11,605 nt of DNA, taken from contig JASHRR010001396.1 of assembly GCA_030037185.1 (NCBI GenBank), forward strand, positions 1 to 11,605. The letters are read 5' to 3'. This DNA is from Xanthobacteraceae bacterium (GTDB taxonomy: Bacteria; Pseudomonadota; Alphaproteobacteria; Rhizobiales; Xanthobacteraceae). The notes beneath the pieces were generated by a model. That model was not told where the DNA came from. It ran no database searches and saw nothing but the letters and a program-made list of their open reading frames with translations. Below are positions 1 through 5,845 of this stretch, one piece after another (position 1 is the first letter of the stretch; every line of letters starts with the position of its first letter). The position numbers and the translations under genes were made by a program.

Positions 1-671
1 GTCGGCGAACTGGGTTCCGCGGCTTGAACCCGTTGCGCTTCCAGGAGCAACGGCGCGCGGCGCGGTTCAGAGGCCGGCGGCGCGCCGCGACTCGCCTCCG
101 AAGGTGGCGGCGTTGGCGCGGCAGACTCGATTTCGTCCTCAGGCGACGTGTCGGGTTCGGAGGCCGAGCTTCGCCGGGCCGGGGACGATCGCACCGATTG
201 CATGGAATCCACCATGGCTTCCCTCGCGGTGCGAGCGGGCGGTTCGGGAACGGTGGCGTCGAGGTCGCCAGTGGCGCGCAAAGTGCGCGCTGCCGGTTCC
301 AATGGCAGCGCCCAATCAGCACTATCGGTCGACATCGCGTGGCGCGACGTGCTCTCGGGAATTGGACGCGGCTCACGAGAGAGCGCGGTGCGGGTAATGT
401 TGGACTCTACGACGATATCGGTGGGACCGCCGATCATCAGCAGGTGCTCGACATTGTCCCGCTTGATCAGAACCAGCCGGCGGCGGGCGTCCACGGCAGC
501 TGCATCGATCACGGCGAGCCGTGCTTGCCGGCCGCGCGGGCCGAGAGGGCTCAGCGGCCCGACGCCGAACCTGCGCCAGAGCAGGGTGCCTGCGCCGATG
601 AGGCCCAGCACAAGCACGAATGCAATAACGAATCTCCCGGCGTCCGGCATCCCCCCAAACAGTAGTTCCAT
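1..671 (-). CDS. fliO: FliO-like flagellar export protein, C-terminus cut by window edge
   Basis: The reading frame is open from an ATG at 671 to the left edge (223 codons seen, no stop), so the gene is partial. The protein starts MELLFGGMPDAGRFVIAF. It has one membrane segment at about residues 13-33, then a basic WRRFG border and a small cytosolic domain at about 50-90 containing VDARRRLVLIKRDNVEHLLM and IGGPTDIVVE, which is the usual FliO signature. The rest, from about residue 95, is a low-complexity tail rich in Pro, Ala, Ser and Arg. FliO helps assemble the FliP/Q/R export gate of the flagellar type III apparatus in the inner membrane. A GGAG 7 nt before the ATG fits a ribosome site. 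Upstream lies a CtrA-like box. The FliO family call rests on remembered sequence features; an unrelated single-pass protein is possible but less likely. Confidence 0.75.
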   Translation of the reverse strand, partial: MELLFGGMPDAGRFVIAFVLVLGLIGAGTLLWRRFGVGPLSPLGPRGRQARLAVIDAAAVDARRRLVLIKRDNVEHLLMIGGPTDIVVESNITRTALSREPRPIPESTSRHAMSTDSADWALPLEPAARTLRATGDLDATVPEPPARTAREAMVDSMQSVRSSPARRSSASEPDTSPEDEIESAAPTPPPSEASRGAPPASEPRRAPLLLEAQRVQAAEPSSP

Positions 672-826
672 TGATGTGCTCCGTATCCCCACAGCGCGGC
701 CAATGAATCCCCGCAGCGCGACGAATGAAATTTGACTTCGATTCGGACCGGGTTAATGGCGCCGGGCATATTTCCCTCGCACCCCTCCCTTACTTCCCGC
801 CCCGCGGGGAGTACACGACGAATGCT

Positions 827-847
827 CGAAAAACCCGAATTTTTTCG
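827..847. repeat. A/T-rich inverted repeat upstream of fliO
   Basis: CGAAAAA (827-833) and TTTTTCG (841-847) form a 7-bp inverted repeat around a 7-nt centre. It sits between fliO and the CtrA-like box, next to a CCCCGCGGGG palindrome at 800-809. It could be a protein-binding site or chance structure; nothing in the sequence decides. Confidence 0.25.
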
Positions 848-896
848 CCCCGGCTCACGCGCTCATCTCGCGGCATGCGTCGGTAGGCCGACCCGT

Positions 897-912
897 CTAA
901 CGTTTCATTAAC
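897..912 (+). promoter_or_regulatory. Candidate CtrA-binding site
   Basis: CTAA, seven bases, then TTAAC matches the CtrA consensus TTAA-N7-TTAAC with one mismatch in the first half. The second half continues as TTAACCAT, also a common CtrA half-site form. The box lies 226 bp upstream of fliO, in a divergent position where a flagellar operon promoter would be expected. CtrA is the response regulator fed by CckA, encoded 1.2 kb to the right. Binding is inferred from sequence only. Confidence 0.45.
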
Positions 913-1528
913 CATGCGCTCGGCAAGCTCTGCTTAGCGGACAAACGCCGGCAAGCCAAGTACGCCGAACCTGCAGGCAGGATAGCCTATATTGGAACTT
1001 TTTCATGGTATCGCACATTCGTGGTGTGGATCCTCCCCAATGTCACAATTCGGACGCCCGGTCTATCGCACCAATTTACGCAGCCGCCACCGGGGCGATC
1101 CCGCAGTCGGCCAGTCAGGTCAAGAGCTGGTCCGCGGGAGCGATCAATCGACCGTCATCGAACCTTTGGGGTGCGGGGCGCAGATTTCGTCTATGTCGTG
1201 CCAGGCACCGAGCACGCTGATCAAAGGCGACGAGGCGCGTGTCTGTCAGGCATTCGTGAACATGAAGCTATTGACGAGTCGAAGCGCCTGCGCGATGTCG
1301 TCAGGTCGTGCGCACCACCGGCATGTTTCGTTTCCGCCCGCTGGTGAATAAAGTTCAGTCCGCGCTGTCGCCAGAGACCTATTCTCCGCGCGCTACAGGA
1401 GACCTCGGCGAAGACGGCCAGCTGTACCGACCTTCTTGCAATGGCGTGCACAAGAGATGCTTTCCCGAGCCTCAGCCTTGAACGACCACGCCGTAGACCC
1501 CAGCCGGTCGCTCCCGTGCGTGCTGAGT
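913..1528. other. About 600 bp without a recognisable gene
   Basis: All six frames were read. The frames that stay open for 60-120 codons give Arg-, Ser- and Pro-rich products with no motif I recognise, which is typical of chance frames in GC-rich DNA. No flagellar protein motif, transposase motif, terminal inverted repeat, tRNA or rRNA fragment was seen. The stretch begins just after the CtrA-like box and ends at a decayed toxin-antitoxin remnant, so it is best read as non-coding or decayed DNA. Confidence 0.4.
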
Positions 1529-1915
1529 TCAACCTTTGCTCCAGGGGCTGACCACGCCAATTCCCAAGGCATCAAAAGCCGAAACATTGCGCGCGATCTA
1601 TCCAGCGTCCCGAGCGGATGGCCGCAGACCTGTCAGCGCGCCGCGAGACGGCCCCATGTGTCGGCGGTTTCGGCATCAACTGGCAGCACGCGTTCCTCAA
1701 ACCGCGCGGCAATTGCTCCTTCATCCCCGTATCAAGCCGGTTCCGTCGGCAGCCCGAAACGGCGGGTCTGGCGCTCCCATTCCTCCGCCGAGACGACCAC
1801 GGCGCTACGGCCGTTTTTCGTGATGGTGTGCGGGCCGCTGACACGGGCCTTTTCGACAACGACTGAACCTGTTTTCGCCCCGGCGGCTGATGTGATCGGG
1901 TGGAATTTCCCACAG
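1529..1915 (-). pseudogene. Decayed type II toxin-antitoxin pair (Phd-type antitoxin, PIN/FitB-VapC-type toxin)
   Basis: Read right to left. About 1865-1740 encodes VVVEKARVSGPHTITKNGRS followed by AVVVSAEEWERQTRR, a clear Phd/YefM-type antitoxin core. Just before it, an adjacent frame gives ENRFS, matching the usual AKNRFS-x-VVEKA, so there is a frameshift near 1855. The frame stops at 1732, then continues as RFEERVLPVDAETADTWGRL, matching the second half of FitB/VapC PIN toxins, and stops again at about 1636. After a further frame change it ends IARNVSAFDALGIGVVSPW, the usual PIN toxin C-terminus, with a stop at 1529. The antitoxin C-terminus, the first half of the toxin and the D-rich segment before ARNV are missing. 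No working product is expected. The antitoxin normally neutralises the toxin RNase and represses the operon. Confidence 0.75.
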
Positions 1916-1984
1916 CCGCAGAGCACCGCAGCTGCTACTCATGCGGCCCCTCGGCTCGCCATTCGGGACAGTCCCGCAGCCGGA

Positions 1985-2006
1985 GAGAATCATTTAAGGA
2001 GAATCA
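1985..2006. promoter_or_regulatory. Two GANTC methylation sites in the cckA upstream region
   Basis: GAGAATCA occurs at 1985-1992 and again at 1999-2006, a direct repeat with a 14-bp period. Each copy contains GAATC, a target of the alphaproteobacterial cell-cycle methylase CcrM (GANTC). They lie about 105-120 bp before the cckA start. In Caulobacter such sites in cell-cycle promoters link transcription to replication; a role here is inference. Confidence 0.35.
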
Positions 2007-2016
2007 CCGAGCATCC

Positions 2017-2047
2017 GCCCGGGAGGTGCTGTTGCACCGGCCCGGGC
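2017..2047 (+). other. Strong stem-loop in the cckA leader
   Basis: GCCCGGG-A-GGTGC (2017-2029), loop TGTT, and GCACC-GG-CCCGGGC (2034-2047) pair as 5 plus 7 GC-rich base pairs with a small A/GG internal mismatch. No T-run follows, so it is not a typical intrinsic terminator for the plus strand. It ends 61 nt before the cckA ATG and would lie in its 5' untranslated RNA if transcription starts upstream. Confidence 0.5.
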
Positions 2048-2108
2048 GACTGGGGCGCCGGGCAAAAACGGCCGTCGCGCGCGAGGGCCGCTTGGTACGA
2101 GGTCCGTC

Positions 2109-4694
2109 ATGGCAATGCAGGGCCTGAGCACGACACTAGGAGAGCGTAGCGAACGCCGGGGCAGCATTGCCCTGGTGCTGCTGGTCGCCGCCGGCCTGAT
2201 TGCCGCTGCCGCCGGTCTCATGCTGGTGGGCCGCAATCAAGCCGCCTCCTACGTGATATTCCTGCTCGCCATTCTCGGCATGATCGGCGTTTTCTCCCTG
2301 TTCGCCCTCGCGGCTGGGGTGCTGCGGATTTCCGCGCGGGAAGCTTCCGACTCGGTGCTCGAGCATGTGGTGGAACGTGCCCAGGAAGGCGTCGTGGTGA
2401 CCGACGGCAACGGGCGCGTCCTCTATGCGAATGCGGCCTACCGGGCATTCTCGGGTGCAATCGGAATGCATGATGTCCGTCCGATCGAGCGCGTGTTTGT
2501 CGGCGATCCGGATGTCTCGGAGACAATCTATCGCCTGCTGAAGGCAAGCCGGGACGGCAGGCAGCTTCAAGAGGAGGTGCGGATCCCCGCTTTTCGTGGT
2601 GAGCCCGCGCGGTGGCTCCGCCTGCGCGTGCGTCCGCTCGAGGCCGCAAGTGACCCTGTCGCGACAAGGAAAGCCTCGGTGTGGACCGTTGCCGACGTGA
2701 CCCGCGACCGCGAGCGTCAGGAGAACGTGTTCCAGGAGCTGCAGCACGCAATCGACTATCTCGACCATGCGCCCGCCGGCTTCTTCTCGATGGATGCCAA
2801 TGGCGAAATTGGCTACATCAATGCCACGCTCGCGGGCTGGCTCGGCTACGATCTCGCTCAGGTTGGCGCGGGAGGGCTGAGACTCGCTGATCTCCTACCT
2901 GGCGACGGCGCGGCGCTTCTGACCGCGCTGCCGGCGCATCCGGGCGAGGTGAAGACCGAGATTCTCGATCTCGACCTACGGCGCCGCGACGGTCGCCCTT
3001 TCCCGGTGCGGCTGTATCACAAGATCGCATTTACGGCCGATGCCACCCCGGGCGCGTCACGCACGCTGGTGCTCAACCGGGCCGGCGGCGCCGGCGCCGA
3101 TCCGTTGCGCGACGCCGAAGTGCGCTTCATGCGCTTTTTCAACAATACCCCGATGGCGATAGCGACGGTCGATCGCAAGGGCCGCATTGCCCGCAACAAC
3201 GCGCTGTTCGCGCACCTGTTTCAGAACGTGCTCAAGGGTGAACTGCCGCCGCAAGGGCGCACCATCCGCGGCGTGGTGGCCGAGCGCGATCGTGCCGAGC
3301 TCGACAGGGCGCTCGCGGCAGCGGGCAGCGGCCAGGGCGGCATCGCGCCGATCGATGCGGCGCTCGCGGGTGAAGGAAAGCGCTGGGCGCGGTTCTACGT
3401 AACGCCGGTCGAGGATGCCGAACGCGATTGCGAGGCCGCGATCGTCTATGCGATCGAGACCACCGAGCAACGTCTGCTGCAAGATCAGGCCGATCAGGCG
3501 CAAAAGATGGATTCGGTCGGCAAGCTCGCCGGCGGAATCGCGCATGATTTCAACAACCTGCTCACCTCCATTATCATGGCGGCCGACTTCTTGCTCGATG
3601 CCCACAAGCCCTCCGATCCGTCTTTCCGAGATATCAACCAGATCAAGCAGGACGCCAACCGGGCCGCCAGCCTGGTGCGCCATTTGCTCGCGTTCTCGCG
3701 CCGGCAGCCGCAGCATCTTGAAGTGATCGATCTCGGCGAGGTCCTGTCGGAACTCTCCGCGCTGCTGCGCCGGTTGATCGGCGAGTGGATAACGCTTGGG
3801 CCCGTCGAGCGCTCAAGCGACCTCTGGGCCGTCAAGGCTGACCAATCCCAATTCGAACAGGTGATCGTCAATCTTGCGGTCAATGCCCGTGACGCCATGC
3901 CCGACGGCGGTAAATTGGTCTTGCGGGCCGCGAATATCACTGCCGCGGAGTCTCGGCATCTGGCCGCCAAGAGCGTACCGGCGGGTGAATACGTTCTCGT
4001 GGAAGTCAGCGATACCGGGACCGGTATTCGCCCCGACATCATTGATCACATCTTCGAGCCGTTCTTCTCCACCAAGGAGGTCGGCAAGGGTACCGGGCTT
4101 GGCCTCTCCACCGTCTACGGTATCGTCAAGCAGACCGGCGGCTTCATCTATCCCGAATCGACAATCGGGAAGGGCACGACTTTCCGCATCTTTCTGCCCC
4201 GCCATGTTGCGGGGGGCGACCCTTCGACAGGCACTCAGGAAGCAGCGCCGGCTGCAGGCTCGCAACACAATGTCCCTGCCCGTGCCGGCAAGTTGGCGGC
4301 GAATCCCGCGGACGACACCGGGCAGGGCACGATCCTGTTGGTCGAAGATGAAGAGGGCTTGCGCGGTCTTAATGCGCGCGGACTGACCTCCCGAGGTTAT
4401 ACCGTGCTCCAGGCAGCCAACGGCTTTGAGGCCATCGAGGCATTCGACAGCTACTTCGGCAAGATCGATCTCGTGGTTTCCGACGTGGTCATGCCGGAGA
4501 TGGACGGGCCGACGTTGATGACCAAGCTGCGCAGCCGCGATCCTGACGTCAAAATCATTTTTGTATCAGGCTACGCCGAGGAGGCCTTTGAGAAGAACCT
4601 CCCGGAGGGCGAGAAGGACAGGTATAATTTCCTCGCAAAACCTTTCACTCTGAAGCAACTCGTCGCCGCGGTGAAGGAAAAGATGGGCAAGTGA
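2109..4694 (+). CDS. cckA: CckA, cell-cycle hybrid sensor histidine kinase/phosphatase
   Basis: This 861-residue membrane kinase has two hydrophobic segments (about 20-41 and 47-74), then three PAS-like domains (about 83-200, 209-325 and 336-455). The HisKA domain carries the H-box GGIAHDFNNLL with phospho-His479, and the ATPase domain has the N-box NLAVNARDAM (588-597), DTGTGI (635-640) and GKGTGLGLS (659-667). After a linker of about 40 residues comes a receiver (741-857) with acidic E746-D747, phospho-Asp792, Ser820 and Lys844. The HDFNNLL H-box with a C-terminal receiver is characteristic of CckA. In alphaproteobacteria CckA sends phosphate through ChpT to CtrA and CpdR, controlling replication, division and flagellar genes; ChpT and CtrA are not in this window. 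The ATG at 2109 follows GAGG by 6 nt; a second ATG at 2115 is possible. All catalytic residues are present. Confidence 0.93.
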   Translation: MAMQGLSTTLGERSERRGSIALVLLVAAGLIAAAAGLMLVGRNQAASYVIFLLAILGMIGVFSLFALAAGVLRISAREASDSVLEHVVERAQEGVVVTDGNGRVLYANAAYRAFSGAIGMHDVRPIERVFVGDPDVSETIYRLLKASRDGRQLQEEVRIPAFRGEPARWLRLRVRPLEAASDPVATRKASVWTVADVTRDRERQENVFQELQHAIDYLDHAPAGFFSMDANGEIGYINATLAGWLGYDLAQVGAGGLRLADLLPGDGAALLTALPAHPGEVKTEILDLDLRRRDGRPFPVRLYHKIAFTADATPGASRTLVLNRAGGAGADPLRDAEVRFMRFFNNTPMAIATVDRKGRIARNNALFAHLFQNVLKGELPPQGRTIRGVVAERDRAELDRALAAAGSGQGGIAPIDAALAGEGKRWARFYVTPVEDAERDCEAAIVYAIETTEQRLLQDQADQAQKMDSVGKLAGGIAHDFNNLLTSIIMAADFLLDAHKPSDPSFRDINQIKQDANRAASLVRHLLAFSRRQPQHLEVIDLGEVLSELSALLRRLIGEWITLGPVERSSDLWAVKADQSQFEQVIVNLAVNARDAMPDGGKLVLRAANITAAESRHLAAKSVPAGEYVLVEVSDTGTGIRPDIIDHIFEPFFSTKEVGKGTGLGLSTVYGIVKQTGGFIYPESTIGKGTTFRIFLPRHVAGGDPSTGTQEAAPAAGSQHNVPARAGKLAANPADDTGQGTILLVEDEEGLRGLNARGLTSRGYTVLQAANGFEAIEAFDSYFGKIDLVVSDVVMPEMDGPTLMTKLRSRDPDVKIIFVSGYAEEAFEKNLPEGEKDRYNFLAKPFTLKQLVAAVKEKMGK

Positions 4695-4981
4695 TCGAAT
4701 TCAACCGAGTGCGGGCGACCGGCAACCGAGGTTGGACGGGCTCGACGAACAACACCCAAGTGACGCCGATTCAAGTTCGCCCGGCTGCTCAACCTCGTCC
4801 GCAGCGTGCGCGGGCAGGAGCGGGGCAAGCGCGGCCCGAAGCCCGCCGCCCTGCACGTCCCGCGAAGTCGAACGCACCGGCAAGAAAAGCCACACCAGCC
4901 CCCGGCGTCAAGGTGAACGTCGCCACTATGCTCAAGCGTTGGCGGGCAGTCTCCCGAGGTGCTGCCGGCAATCCCTTATGA
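4691..4981 (+). CDS. Doubtful small basic protein overlapping the cckA stop
   Basis: A 96-codon frame starts with GTG inside the cckA stop (GTGA, 4691-4694) and ends at 4981. The product is rich in Arg, Ala and Pro, especially residues 30-70, with no membrane segment, signal peptide or motif I recognise. The overlap would allow translational coupling with cckA. Against it, third codon positions are only about 60% G or C by eye, clearly lower than in cckA, and many codons are of types the neighbouring genes avoid. It may be a chance frame in GC-rich intergenic DNA. Confidence 0.2.
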   Translation: MIEFNRVRATGNRGWTGSTNNTQVTPIQVRPAAQPRPQRARAGAGQARPEARRPARPAKSNAPARKATPAPGVKVNVATMLKRWRAVSRGAAGNPL

Positions 4982-5249
4982 GCGCCTAACCCGCAGATCG
5001 AACGGAAGATGCGGCGCCGCTCCATCATCCTCAAGAACGGGCGTCGGATGGAGCGCAACTGCCTCAACCGATCGCCACGGCGATGCCGGACAACCCCGTC
5101 GCGGTCGGCTACAACCTGCCTCCGCGTGGCGGATTTTATTGCGCCTCGTCCTCGCCGCGACCTCAAAATCGACCAGGGCGCGAAAGACGACCCTTCACGG
5201 GCGACCAACGGCGCGTCGATGCTGCGCCGTCGCGCCCGCCGCGGTGAAT
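4982..5249. other. Intergenic stretch with nothing recognised
   Basis: Together with the doubtful frame before it, this fills about 650 bp between cckA and the converging small gene at 5344. Frames on both strands (for example plus 5009-5347 and minus 4789-5340) give Arg/Ser-rich products without recognisable motifs or convincing ribosome sites. No repeat, tRNA or mobile element end was seen. Confidence 0.4.
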
Positions 5250-5299
5250 ACCCGCAAGCTGTTAACGGGGGCTGCGGCTTGCGGGTGGAGTTTTTCTTT
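5250..5299 (+). terminator. Terminator-like hairpin between convergent genes
   Basis: ACCCGCAAGC (5250-5259) pairs perfectly with GCTTGCGGGT (5277-5286), a 10-bp stem with a 17-nt loop. A T-rich tail, TTTTTCTTT, begins 4 nt after the stem (5291-5299). The orientation suits transcripts coming from cckA. The long loop and the short gap before the T-run make it weaker than a textbook site. It lies 45 bp before the stop of the converging small gene. Confidence 0.5.
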
Positions 5300-5343
5300 C
5301 CCATCCCCGTAGGTGTAAGTGAGGACGGAGAAAGGAGCACGCG

Positions 5344-5646
5344 TTAATAGTTCCCGAGCAGCCTCGCCTTGCGGGGATCAAACCGGCGATCGTAGATGCA
5401 CTGAAAGGCGATGTAGTCACCGGTGGCGTGGCGGACGCTGGTGATGCCGGCGAACCGGTTCCAACGCGCGCAATGTGCGGCTGCGAGGTCCCTGTAGGTT
5501 TGGTCGGTCTCCGGCGTCCACTCAATGATGCCGCCGGTGTCGTTTCCGGTCAGGCCGGGGCCCGGACCCGTGACGCCCGCAAAGGCAGCGTCCGCACAGG
5601 CGGCAAATGATGTCAGAACCAGCGCAACTGCAGGTATCCAGCGCAT
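5344..5646 (-). CDS. Small secreted/periplasmic hypothetical protein
   Basis: The chosen ATG at 5646 gives 100 residues beginning MRWIPAVALVLTSFAACADA, a clear signal peptide with likely cleavage after the AFA at residues 21-23. The mature part of about 77 residues has GNDTGGIIEWTPE, then HCARW and DYIAFQCIYD; Cys59 and Cys83 could form a disulfide. I recognise this as a type of short exported protein common in Bradyrhizobium-like genomes but cannot name a function. Upstream in-frame starts (up to 5772) would add a charged extension before the signal peptide and are less likely. AGGGA lies about 9 nt before the ATG. The gene follows glnE on the same strand after 199 bp containing a strong hairpin, so it probably has its own promoter. 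Confidence 0.75.
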   Translation of the reverse strand: MRWIPAVALVLTSFAACADAAFAGVTGPGPGLTGNDTGGIIEWTPETDQTYRDLAAAHCARWNRFAGITSVRHATGDYIAFQCIYDRRFDPRKARLLGNY

Positions 5647-5683
5647 GGGAGAAAGTCCCTGAGGAAGGCCACGTTGTTTTCGC

Positions 5684-5713
5684 CCCTGTGCCCGCTTGCC
5701 GCGGAGCACAGGG
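5684..5713 (-). other. 12-bp stem-loop between glnE and the small secreted gene
   Basis: On the plus strand, CCCTGTGC-CCGC (5684-5695) pairs with GCGG-A-GCACAGGG (5701-5713), leaving a 5-nt loop and one bulged A. This is a near-perfect 12-bp stem. No T-run follows on the minus strand (GCGAAAAC comes next). It may end or stabilise the glnE transcript, or act in the leader of the small gene, whose ATG is 37 nt away. Confidence 0.5.
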
Positions 5714-5845
5714 AGGAGAGATTTGTCCGCCATTACGATCCGCATTTCAAGCATCAGCGGCGACAAATGCAAGATTTGAGCACGATGGCGTTTTTCGCGT
5801 TCGCTTTCGACAGCAACTGCGGCAATGCTGCGAGGGCCGCGGCGC

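Noticed and set aside
24..665. 213-codon plus-strand frame
   Set aside because: It is antisense to the fliO-like gene, which has a membrane helix, a family motif and a ribosome site. The plus-strand product is Arg/Gly-rich without motifs.
740..744. Single GANTC (CcrM) site upstream of fliO
   Set aside because: One such site is expected by chance in this length of DNA, so alone it carries no weight.
922..933. Possible sigma-54 promoter for a flagellar gene
   Set aside because: The GG and GC elements are separated by 8 bases; sigma-54 promoters need 10.
1436..2149. 237-codon plus-strand frame running into cckA
   Set aside because: It is antisense to the recognisable toxin-antitoxin remnants and overlaps the cckA start in another frame; composition looks random.
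3057..3716. 219-codon minus-strand frame
   Set aside because: It lies opposite the third PAS-like and HisKA parts of cckA and shows no recognisable motif.
4789..5340. 183-codon minus-strand frame
   Set aside because: It is Arg/Ser/Pro-rich, has no motif, runs through the plus-strand terminator-like hairpin and lacks a convincing ribosome site.
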